Source of the DNA: Amycolatopsis albispora
Lineage (GTDB): Bacteria > Actinomycetota > Actinomycetes > Mycobacteriales > Pseudonocardiaceae
Direction of reading: 5' to 3'
Assembly: GCF_003312875.1 (NCBI RefSeq)
Contig: NZ_CP015163.1
Location: forward strand, 5,146,001-5,210,000
Length of the DNA stretch: 64,000 nt
Of the stretch, positions 58,065 through 64,000 are shown piece by piece (position 1 is the first letter of the stretch; every line of letters begins with the position of its first letter). The position numbers were made by a program, and so were the translations under genes. The notes beneath the pieces were generated by a model. That model ran no database searches. It had not been told where the DNA came from and saw nothing but the letters and a program-made list of their open reading frames with translations.

Positions 58065-58744
58065 TGCTCTCCCTCAACGCGGTTGGCGTGCCGGAAGGCG
58101 GGCGCGCCCTGTACGACGACCTGCACGTCGGCGGCCAGGTCGAGCTGACCGGCGCCGGAGCGCCGCCGGACGCGGGGTGCGTGCTGACCTACATCGTCGA
58201 CCAGCCGAGCGAGGTGGAAACCGTGCTGGCCACCGCGGTCCGCCACGGCGCGGAGGTGCTCAAGCCGGCGAAGAAGTCGCTGTTCGCCGGATTCGCCGCG
58301 ACCTGCCGGGCGCCGGACGGCACGGTGTGGAAGCTGACCGCGCCCACCAGGAAGGACACCGGCCCGGCCGCGGACCAGCCGGCGCCGACCGAGCTGGTGG
58401 CCATTCTCGCGGTCGCGGATCCCAAGGCGGCCAAGGCGTTCTACGAATCGCTGGGCATGGCGGTGGACCGCGACTACGGTGCCAAGTTCATCGACTTCCA
58501 GCTGACGCCGGGACGGCCGCGGCTGGGCCTGATGACCCGCGAGGCACTGACCAAGGACGCCGGCGGCCTGGGCACGGCGGTCCTCACCTGCACGGCCGAT
58601 TCCCGCGAAGAGGTCGACCGGGTGCTGGCGGCGGCGGTCGCGGCAGGCGGCCGGATCACCGCGCCCGCTCAGGAAAACGGCGGCTACGCCGGGGAGTTCG
58701 CCGCCCCGGACGGCCACCGGTGGAAAGTCCGGTTCACGCACTAG
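58064..58744 (+). CDS. VOC family protein with two glyoxalase-like halves
   Basis: A 226-residue protein with two VOC modules: the first ends FAGFAATCRAPDGTVWKLT, the second begins LVAILAVADPKAAKAFYESLGMAVD and ends YAGEFAAPDGHRWKVRF. ATG 58064 overlaps the previous stop, so SnoaL-like, AraC and both VOC genes form one coupled cluster. The substrate is unknown. Confidence 0.88.
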   Translation: MLSLNAVGVPEGGRALYDDLHVGGQVELTGAGAPPDAGCVLTYIVDQPSEVETVLATAVRHGAEVLKPAKKSLFAGFAATCRAPDGTVWKLTAPTRKDTGPAADQPAPTELVAILAVADPKAAKAFYESLGMAVDRDYGAKFIDFQLTPGRPRLGLMTREALTKDAGGLGTAVLTCTADSREEVDRVLAAAVAAGGRITAPAQENGGYAGEFAAPDGHRWKVRFTH

Positions 58745-58763
58745 CTAGTTGGAGGGGCACAGC

Positions 58764-61145
58764 ATGAGCAGGAGCACGCGGACGGGCCAGCGGTCGCCGC
58801 ACGTTGCCGACAGCCACGATCTGATCCGCGTGCACGGCGCGCGCGTGAACAACCTGAAGGACGTCACGGTCGAGATCCCGAAGCGCCGGCTGACGGTGTT
58901 CACCGGCGTTTCCGGGTCCGGCAAGAGTTCGCTGGTGTTCAGCACGATCGCCGCCGAGTCGCAGCGGATGATCAACGAGACGTACAGCGCTTTTGTGCAG
59001 GGGTTCATGCCGACGCTGGCGCGTCCCGAGGCCGATCTGCTGGAGAACCTGACCACGGCGATCATCGTCGACCAGGAGCGGATGGGCGCCAACCCGCGGT
59101 CCACTGTGGGCACTGCCACCGACGCGAACGCCTTGCTGCGCATCCTGTTCAGCCGCCTGGGGAAGCCGCACATCGGTTCGCCGAACGCGTATTCGTTCAA
59201 CGTGCCATCGGTGAAGGCCAGCGGTGCGATCACCATCGAGCGCGGCAACAAGAAGACGGTGAAGGCCACCTTCAACCAGACCGGCGGCATGTGCCCGCGC
59301 TGCGAAGGCCGCGGTGCGATCAACGACATCGACCTGACGCAGCTCTACGACGAAACGAAGTCGCTCGCCGAGGGCGCGATCACCGTGCCCGGTTACAACC
59401 CGGACGGCTGGACGGTCCGCTACTTCACCGCGTCGGGCTTTCTCGACGCGGACAAGCCGATCCGGAAGTACACCAAGCGGGAGCTGCACGATTTCCTGTA
59501 CAAAGAGCCCACCAAGGTGAAGATCGAGAACACGAACATCACCTATGAGGGCCTGGTACCGCGTATTCAGAAATCCTTCCTGTCCAAGGACAAGGAAGCA
59601 ATGCAGCCGCACATCCGCGCGTTTGTCGAACGCGCGGTCACCTTCACCACCTGCCCCGACTGCGACGGTACCCGGTTGAGCGAGGCGGCGCGGTCGTCGA
59701 AGATTTCCGGGAAGAGCATCGCGGATCTGTGCGCGATGGAGATCCGGGACCTGGCCGAATGGGTCCGCAAACTCCAGCAGCCCACCGTCGCGCCCCTGCT
59801 GGCCACCCTGCAGCACACCCTGGACTCCTTCGTCGAAATCGGCCTCGGCTACCTCTCCCTCGACCGCCCCGCCGGCACCCTGTCCGGCGGCGAAGCCCAG
59901 CGCACCAAACTCATCCGCCACCTCGGCTCCGCCCTCACCGACGTCACCTACGTCTTCGACGAACCCACCATCGGCCTGCACCCCCACGACATCCAGCAAA
60001 TGAACGACCTGCTGCTACGCCTGCGCGACAAAGGCAACACCGTGCTCGTCGTCGAACACAAACCCGAAACCATCGCCATCGCCGACCACGTCATCGACCT
60101 CGGCCCCGGCGCCGGCAGCGACGGCGGCACCATCACCTACCAAGGCCCGCTGGCCGGCCTGCGTAAAAGCGGCACCCTCACCGGCCGCCACCTCGACGAC
60201 CGCGCCACCCTCAAACCCGAAGTCCGCACCCCCACCGGCACCCTGGAAATCCGCGGCGCCACCACCCACAACCTGCAACACGTCGACGTCGACATCCCGC
60301 TCGGCGTGCTCTGCGTCATCACCGGCGTCGCCGGCTCCGGCAAAAGCTCCCTCCTGCACGGCTCCCTACCCACCGACGCCGGAGTCATCACCGTCGACCA
60401 AACCCCCATCCGCGGCTCCCGCCGCAGCAACCCCGCCACCTACACCGGCCTGCTCGACCCCATCCGCAAAGCCTTCGCCAAAGCCAACAACGTCAAACCC
60501 GCCCTGTTCAGCCCCAACAGCGAAGGCGCCTGCCCCGCCTGCAACGGCGCCGGCGTCATCTACACCGACCTCGGCATCATGGCCGGCATCACCACCACCT
60601 GCGAAGAATGCGACGGCCACCGCTTCCAAACCGCCGTCCTCGACTACCACCTCGCCGGCCACAACATCAGCGACGTCCTCGCCATGTCCGTCGCCCAAGC
60701 CCACCACTTCTTCACCACCGGCGACGCCACCACCCCCGCCGCCCACACCATCCTCACCCGCCTGCACGACGTCGGCCTCGGCTACCTCAAACTCGGCCAA
60801 CCCCTGACCACCCTGTCCGGCGGCGAACGCCAACGCCTCAAACTCGCCACCCACATGGCCGACAAAGGCGGCATCTACCTGCTCGACGAACCCACCACCG
60901 GCCTGCACCTCGCCGACGTCGAACAACTCCTCACCCTGCTCGACCGCCTCGTCGACACCGGCAAATCCGTCCTCGTCATCGAACACCACCAAGCCGTCAT
61001 GGCCCACGCCGACTGGCTCATCGACCTCGGCCCCGGCGCCGGCCACGACGGCGGCCGCATCATCTACCAAGGCACCCCCGCCGACCTGGTCACCAACCCC
61101 ACCACCCTCACCGGCAAACACCTAGCCGAATACGTCACCCGCTGA
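58764..61145 (+). CDS. UvrA-like ABC ATPase (UvrA2/drug-resistance type)
   Basis: A 793-residue paralogue of excinuclease UvrA, shorter than the 950 residues of true UvrA. It keeps two ATPases (GVSGSGKSSLVFSTIAAES near 52, GVAGSGKSSLLHGSL near 530), signatures TLSGGEAQRTKLIRHLGSAL and TLSGGERQRLKLATHM, Walker B VFDEPTIGLHPHD and LLDEPTTGLHLAD, and the zinc modules CPRCEGRG and CPACNGAG...CEECDGHR. Relatives protect against DNA-binding antibiotics (DrrC). ATG 58764 has GGAGGGG upstream. Codon choice changes sharply near 59,800 within the gene. The stop is 8 bases from the decayed jet remnants. Confidence 0.92.
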   Translation: MSRSTRTGQRSPHVADSHDLIRVHGARVNNLKDVTVEIPKRRLTVFTGVSGSGKSSLVFSTIAAESQRMINETYSAFVQGFMPTLARPEADLLENLTTAIIVDQERMGANPRSTVGTATDANALLRILFSRLGKPHIGSPNAYSFNVPSVKASGAITIERGNKKTVKATFNQTGGMCPRCEGRGAINDIDLTQLYDETKSLAEGAITVPGYNPDGWTVRYFTASGFLDADKPIRKYTKRELHDFLYKEPTKVKIENTNITYEGLVPRIQKSFLSKDKEAMQPHIRAFVERAVTFTTCPDCDGTRLSEAARSSKISGKSIADLCAMEIRDLAEWVRKLQQPTVAPLLATLQHTLDSFVEIGLGYLSLDRPAGTLSGGEAQRTKLIRHLGSALTDVTYVFDEPTIGLHPHDIQQMNDLLLRLRDKGNTVLVVEHKPETIAIADHVIDLGPGAGSDGGTITYQGPLAGLRKSGTLTGRHLDDRATLKPEVRTPTGTLEIRGATTHNLQHVDVDIPLGVLCVITGVAGSGKSSLLHGSLPTDAGVITVDQTPIRGSRRSNPATYTGLLDPIRKAFAKANNVKPALFSPNSEGACPACNGAGVIYTDLGIMAGITTTCEECDGHRFQTAVLDYHLAGHNISDVLAMSVAQAHHFFTTGDATTPAAHTILTRLHDVGLGYLKLGQPLTTLSGGERQRLKLATHMADKGGIYLLDEPTTGLHLADVEQLLTLLDRLVDTGKSVLVIEHHQAVMAHADWLIDLGPGAGHDGGRIIYQGTPADLVTNPTTLTGKHLAEYVTR

Positions 61146-61153
61146 CCGGAAAC

Positions 61154-61507
61154 TCAGCGGCATTGCCGGGTAGCGTCGAGAACGGCGGCGTACGAGATGC
61201 GTTCTTGCTCCAGCCGCACAGAACTCCCCAGCACGCCCTCCACAAGATCGGTGTAGAGGCTTGCCTCGTCCGGAAGAAGTGCCTCGAGGTGCTCGTTGGT
61301 GGGGTTGGGCTCCCCAACCCATTGCTCCTCGTGGGCCAGGAGCGTGGCCCGGTCCATGAGCATGGACCGGGCGCCTCCGAACGAGCGGCGCACGCTGTTC
61401 AAGATCGCGAAGCCGTGGGTGTCGATGTCACCCCAGTAGACAAGATCCTTGTGCGCCAGCCACTTCAACGGACGCAGCCGGGCGGCCGCGTAACCCTCAC
61501 CGAAGAG
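61154..61507 (-). pseudogene. Remnant of jetD (Wadjet nuclease subunit, DUF2220 C-terminus)
   Basis: The frame reads LFGEGYAAARLRPLKWL, VYWGDIDTHGFAILNSVRRS, then SMLMDRATLLAHEEQWVGEP and a C-terminal RLEQERISYAAV. VYWGDIDTHGFAIL is the hallmark of the JetD topoisomerase/primase-like nuclease domain (DUF2220). The piece is only about 118 codons, against about 390 in whole JetD, and no start codon context is present; an in-frame TAG (61508-61510) marks its upstream edge. It lies directly downstream, in the same frame, of a jetA remnant, the order expected if jetB, jetC and the rest were deleted. Confidence 0.8.
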
Positions 61508-61531
61508 CTAACGCGCGATGGCGGCGAACGG

Positions 61532-61855
61532 CTAGTAGCGATCCTGCTGGGCCGAATCGTCGAGCACGGCGAAGTCACCACCGGCGAGCCGGGCGGCCGG
61601 ATCGGTTTGCGCTCCATAGGCCATCTGGCGCAGCAGTTCGAACACCGTGTTCAGGCGGGACTCGGTACCGACGAACGAACGCTCCCACAACTCGTCGTCG
61701 AGACGGCTCGTCAGCTCGGTCGCCGAAATCGAGCGCACGTTGTCGTCGACGAACACCTTACGGAGAAAGCCCAGCACCAGTGGTGCGTGGTCAGCGCGCA
61801 GCAGCCGCCACGCCGGGTCATGACGACGCAGGGAGTCGAGCTCGTCGAAGTCCAT
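61532..61855 (-). pseudogene. Remnant of jetA (Wadjet subunit, DUF3375 N-terminus)
   Basis: This 107-codon frame starts with its own ATG and reads MDFDELDSLRRHDPAWRLL, LVLGFLRKVFVDDNVRSISA and RSFVGTESRLNTVFELLRQM, followed by TDPAARLA and LLDD-like VLDDSAQQDRY, then TAG. These are N-terminal blocks of JetA (DUF3375), normally about 480 residues. From memory of the family, the blocks are closer together than they should be (SRLDDELW joins ERSFVGTES; ARLA joins GGDF), which implies in-frame internal deletions as well as truncation. The start region and spacing to the divergent neighbour look intact. Confidence 0.78.
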
Positions 61856-61919
61856 CAGTGCTCACTGTCTCACCGCTACCATTCGTGTCCGCGAGCAGAG
61901 TCGGCGAACCGGATGGGCA

Positions 61920-62774
61920 GTGAGCGAATACCAGTACTACGAGTTCCTGGCGATCGACCGTCCGCTGGACGAGGACGCACGGGCGGTGGTCCGCTCGCTG
62001 TCCACCCGGGCGGCGATCACCGCCACCAGCTTCGTGAACGAGTACCACTGGGGCGATTTCAAGGGCGACCCGGAATGGCTGATGGAACGCTATTACGACG
62101 CGCACTTGTACGCCGCCAATTGGGGCACGCGCCGCGTCATGTTCCGCTTGCCGTCTGATCGGCTGGATCCGGACGTCGCCGAGGACTACTGCGTCGGCTA
62201 CCAGGTCACCGCCCGGGCCGCGGGTGATTTCCTCGTGCTCGCTTTCACCAGCGAGGACGAACCCGACGAATTCGACGACGATCACACAGCTTCGCTGTCC
62301 GCCATCGCCGGAGTTCGCACCGAACTCGCCGCCGGTGATCTTCGGCCGCTCTACCTGGCCTGGCTCGCCGCCTACGGCACCTGGGAGCGCGACGAAGACG
62401 CCTTCGACCGCGAGTCCGATGACGACCTCGAGCCGCCGGTACCACCCGGCTTGCGCACGCTCACGGCGGCACAACGGGCCCTGGCCGACTTCCTCCGCCT
62501 CGACGACGACCTGCTCGAAACCGCTGCTGAGACTTCTCCGCCACTCGAAGTGGTTACCGGCGACGTCACCGCTTGGGTGGCCCAACTGCCCGCCACCGAG
62601 AAGACCCACTTGCTGACGAGAGTCCTGAACGGCGACGCCGCACGGGTGCGATGGGAACTGCTACATCGCTTCCGTGGTCACAGCACCGCAGCCATCCCAC
62701 CCCGCCGAACCGCCGGCGACCTACTGGACACCGCCGCCCGCCGCCGCACCACCCGACCACCGCAGGACTTCTAG
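61920..62774 (+). CDS. Conserved actinobacterial protein of unknown function, probably truncated
   Basis: A 284-residue protein beginning MSEYQYYEFLAIDRPLDEDA with conserved STRAAITATSFVNEYHWGDF and MERYYDAHLYAANWGTRRV. I recognise it as a widespread actinobacterial family without a known function. Full-length relatives, as I recall them, continue with a long charged helical C-terminus; here the frame ends soon after RTAGDLLDTAARRRTTR, at the point where mobile-element-like DNA begins. GTG 61920 is the start. It is divergent from the jetA remnant, 64 bases away. Confidence 0.75.
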   Translation: MSEYQYYEFLAIDRPLDEDARAVVRSLSTRAAITATSFVNEYHWGDFKGDPEWLMERYYDAHLYAANWGTRRVMFRLPSDRLDPDVAEDYCVGYQVTARAAGDFLVLAFTSEDEPDEFDDDHTASLSAIAGVRTELAAGDLRPLYLAWLAAYGTWERDEDAFDRESDDDLEPPVPPGLRTLTAAQRALADFLRLDDDLLETAAETSPPLEVVTGDVTAWVAQLPATEKTHLLTRVLNGDAARVRWELLHRFRGHSTAAIPPRRTAGDLLDTAARRRTTRPPQDF

Positions 62775-62860
62775 AATTCCACCCCACCGAATCGATAGCT
62801 GCCCGATCAGATCAACGCAACCACGCGGGGGTCCGGGGGCGAAGCCCTCCGGGCGGGGCG

Positions 62861-62877
62861 TGGGGGCTGCGCCCCCA
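62861..62877. repeat. GC hairpin in element-border region
   Basis: TGGGGGC-tgc-GCCCCCA forms a perfect 7-bp stem followed by CAAAAC. It lies within a G-rich stretch (62830-62880) of a type often seen in actinobacterial plasmids and integrative elements. Bases 62775-62898 otherwise show no gene. Confidence 0.6.
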
Positions 62878-62898
62878 CAAAACACGCGGAACGCAAAA

Positions 62899-62925
62899 GG
62901 CGAGTGCTCTCCGCGAGCACTCGCC
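62899..62925. terminator. Strong hairpin before the HTH gene
   Basis: GGCGAGTGCTC (62899-62909) pairs perfectly with GAGCACTCGCC (62915-62925). An A-run precedes it (CAAAA), which would be a U-tract for minus-strand transcripts, so it may be a terminator reading leftward. It overlaps the first codons of the maximal HTH reading frame, so that frame probably starts later. Confidence 0.5.
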
Positions 62926-62933
62926 TCCCATGC

Positions 62934-63392
62934 GTGGACTTTAGGGGTGCTTACTCGAACATAAAAGACCAGGTCAGAGCCCTGGAGGAGCTCCGTGAGA
63001 AGCTCCCCAGCCTCGATACGCCCGAGCCGCCGTCGATCGAGCGCGATCGACCCCGGCGTGCCCGGCAACTCCATGCCGATCAAGTCGAGCAGTTGATTGC
63101 TGCCTACCGGTCCGGTGCGACGGTGTACGAGCTCGGTGACCGGTTCGGCATCGAACGGCGCACGGTCAGCAACATCCTCCACCGGCACGGCGTGGCGATG
63201 CGCCGCCGCGGCCTCTCGCCCGAGCAGGTCGACGACGCTATCCACCTTTACAACCTCGGCTGGTCGCTGGCGCGCGTCGGCGATCACCTGGGGGTCAACC
63301 ACACGACCGTGCTGAACAAGCTGCGTGAACGCGGCATCCCCACGCGAGACAGCCATGGACGTCCGCGCGTCGAAGCAGGTGGTGCTCGATGA
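62934..63392 (+). CDS. Helix-turn-helix DNA-binding protein of an integrative element
   Basis: The protein has two consecutive resolvase/sigma-like HTH segments: [39 protein letters not shown], and [40 protein letters not shown]. Such repeated HTH modules occur next to recombinase genes in actinobacterial mobile elements. The N-terminus is unclear: the frame is open back to 62904, but a strong hairpin covers that part, and GTG 62934 has no ribosome site, so the gene may be truncated. It overlaps the next gene as ATGA. Confidence 0.65.
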   Translation: MDFRGAYSNIKDQVRALEELREKLPSLDTPEPPSIERDRPRRARQLHADQVEQLIAAYRSGATVYELGDRFGIERRTVSNILHRHGVAMRRRGLSPEQVDDAIHLYNLGWSLARVGDHLGVNHTTVLNKLRERGIPTRDSHGRPRVEAGGAR

Positions 63393-64000
63393 CCAGGCGT
63401 GCAGCTGTGTCGACTCGATCAGGTTCGGACGGGGCTGCTGTGGTTCAGGCCGTCACCGTGATCATGGGCGTCGTCGTCGGCCTTACTTTCCTGTTCGGCT
63501 TCGGCAACGTCCTCAACCTCGCACTCCGACTCGGCGTGCCCGCCTGGGTCGCGCCGCTGGTGGCTCCAGCAGTTGACCTTTCGATCCTCGGGCTTCTGCT
63601 TGGCACGCGGCACTTGGCCCTCACCGGCGCGTCCCCGGAGGTGCTACGGCCCGCTCGCCGGCTGTTGATCTTCGCGAGCGTGGTCACCCTCGCGCTGAAT
63701 GTGGCGGAGCCTCTCGTCGCGGGCGAGTTTGGTAAGGCGGCGTTCGACGCGGTAGGGCCGCTCCTCCTGATCGGATGGTCGGAGGTCGGCCCTGGCCTCT
63801 TGCAAGCGATCGGCGCAACGAGGCCAGTGCACAAACGACAAGACTTTCATCAAACAGAACGGCAAGCGCCAGCGAGGTCCGAAGCTAGTACCGACGTGGC
63901 GCAGGCTCGCCCAAAGGTAGATCACGTCATGCGGCCTGGTGACCAGCCTCCGCCTAGCAAGCGGTCACCGGAGGCCTTACTAGTGCAGGCGCGACAAGAG
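63389..64000 (+). CDS. DUF2637/SpdB-like membrane protein (C-terminus outside window)
   Basis: The frame opens at ATG 63389 and runs off the window after 204 codons. It has about four hydrophobic segments: [61 protein letters not shown] and [20 protein letters not shown]. This pattern matches the DUF2637/SpdB-type proteins that aid spreading of actinobacterial conjugative elements between cells. The tail after residue 150 is hydrophilic, Arg/Pro-rich and probably cytosolic. It is coupled to the HTH gene and marks the start of a probable integrative element extending rightward. Confidence 0.72.
   Translation, partial: MTRRAAVSTRSGSDGAAVVQAVTVIMGVVVGLTFLFGFGNVLNLALRLGVPAWVAPLVAPAVDLSILGLLLGTRHLALTGASPEVLRPARRLLIFASVVTLALNVAEPLVAGEFGKAAFDAVGPLLLIGWSEVGPGLLQAIGATRPVHKRQDFHQTERQAPARSEASTDVAQARPKVDHVMRPGDQPPPSKRSPEALLVQARQE

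Noticed and set aside
58764..61145. Genuine uvrA of the nucleotide excision repair system
   Set aside because: At 793 residues it is too short for housekeeping UvrA and lacks the inserted UvrB-binding domain; the UvrA2/drug-resistance group fits better.
61154..61855. Two intact small genes or a toxin-antitoxin pair
   Set aside because: The translations match only fragments of JetA and JetD, and the second piece lacks a real start, so decay of a larger operon explains them better.

Overview
The window is high-GC actinobacterial chromosome, most likely from the Pseudonocardiaceae (Amycolatopsis or a close relative). The reasons are the strong G/C bias in third codon positions, the many GTG and TTG starts, an Rpf-type resuscitation factor, an F420-type luciferase-fold enzyme, an actinobacterial protein O-mannosyltransferase and predicted DasR boxes. 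The order mfd, tetR, glmU, prs, lipoprotein, rplY, pth, fadD-like, ispE, rsmA, rpfB, tatD, metG, pabB, rsmI, pmt matches, from memory, the conserved core around Rv1002c-Rv1020 of Mycobacterium tuberculosis, with genus-specific genes placed between the core genes. The genus call is inference.

Layout. 1-9.4 kb: mfd (3' end outside the window), a sugar dehydrogenase lipoprotein, a complete IS1380-type insertion sequence sitting in the loop of a chromosomal palindrome, an SDR, an isochorismatase-fold protein, and a desaturase with a TetR regulator. 9.5-18.6 kb: tRNA-Gln, a GGDEF protein, glmU-prs, an F420-type oxidoreductase, a lipoprotein, rplY-pth and two tandem DivIVA-like mini-proteins. 18.9-30.3 kb, nearly all on the minus strand: a fatty-acyl-AMP ligase, an ABC-F protein, ispE, a MetN-like ATPase behind a SAM-type riboswitch, rsmA, rpfB, tatD and metG. 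30.3-43.6 kb: a PadR-DrrAB export unit, a GH25-like protein, a DUF4185 protein, pabB, a quinone oxidoreductase with a TetR, rsmI, pmt, an NmrA-like protein, a GH18 chitinase and a membrane-first Ser/Thr kinase.

43.9-58.7 kb: a propionyl/acetyl-CoA synthetase, a GH20 hexosaminidase (it shares predicted DasR boxes with the chitinase), MOSC-TetR, an aldehyde dehydrogenase-DUF779 pair with a divergent GAF regulator, and several small regulator-enzyme pairs with clear palindromic operators. 58.7-64 kb: a UvrA-like ATPase with a sharp internal change of codon usage, the collapsed remains of a Wadjet (JetABCD) anti-plasmid operon, a conserved unknown protein that looks cut short, and the edge of what appears to be an integrative conjugative element (an HTH protein and a DUF2637/SpdB-like membrane protein running off the window).

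A family of about 50-57 bp palindromes with the core GAATGTGGCTTTC recurs in eight intergenic places. The most interesting signals are the Wadjet scar, the mosaic uvrA-like gene, the IS inserted in a palindrome loop, the palindrome family itself, and the SAM-type riboswitch in front of an orphan MetN-like gene.
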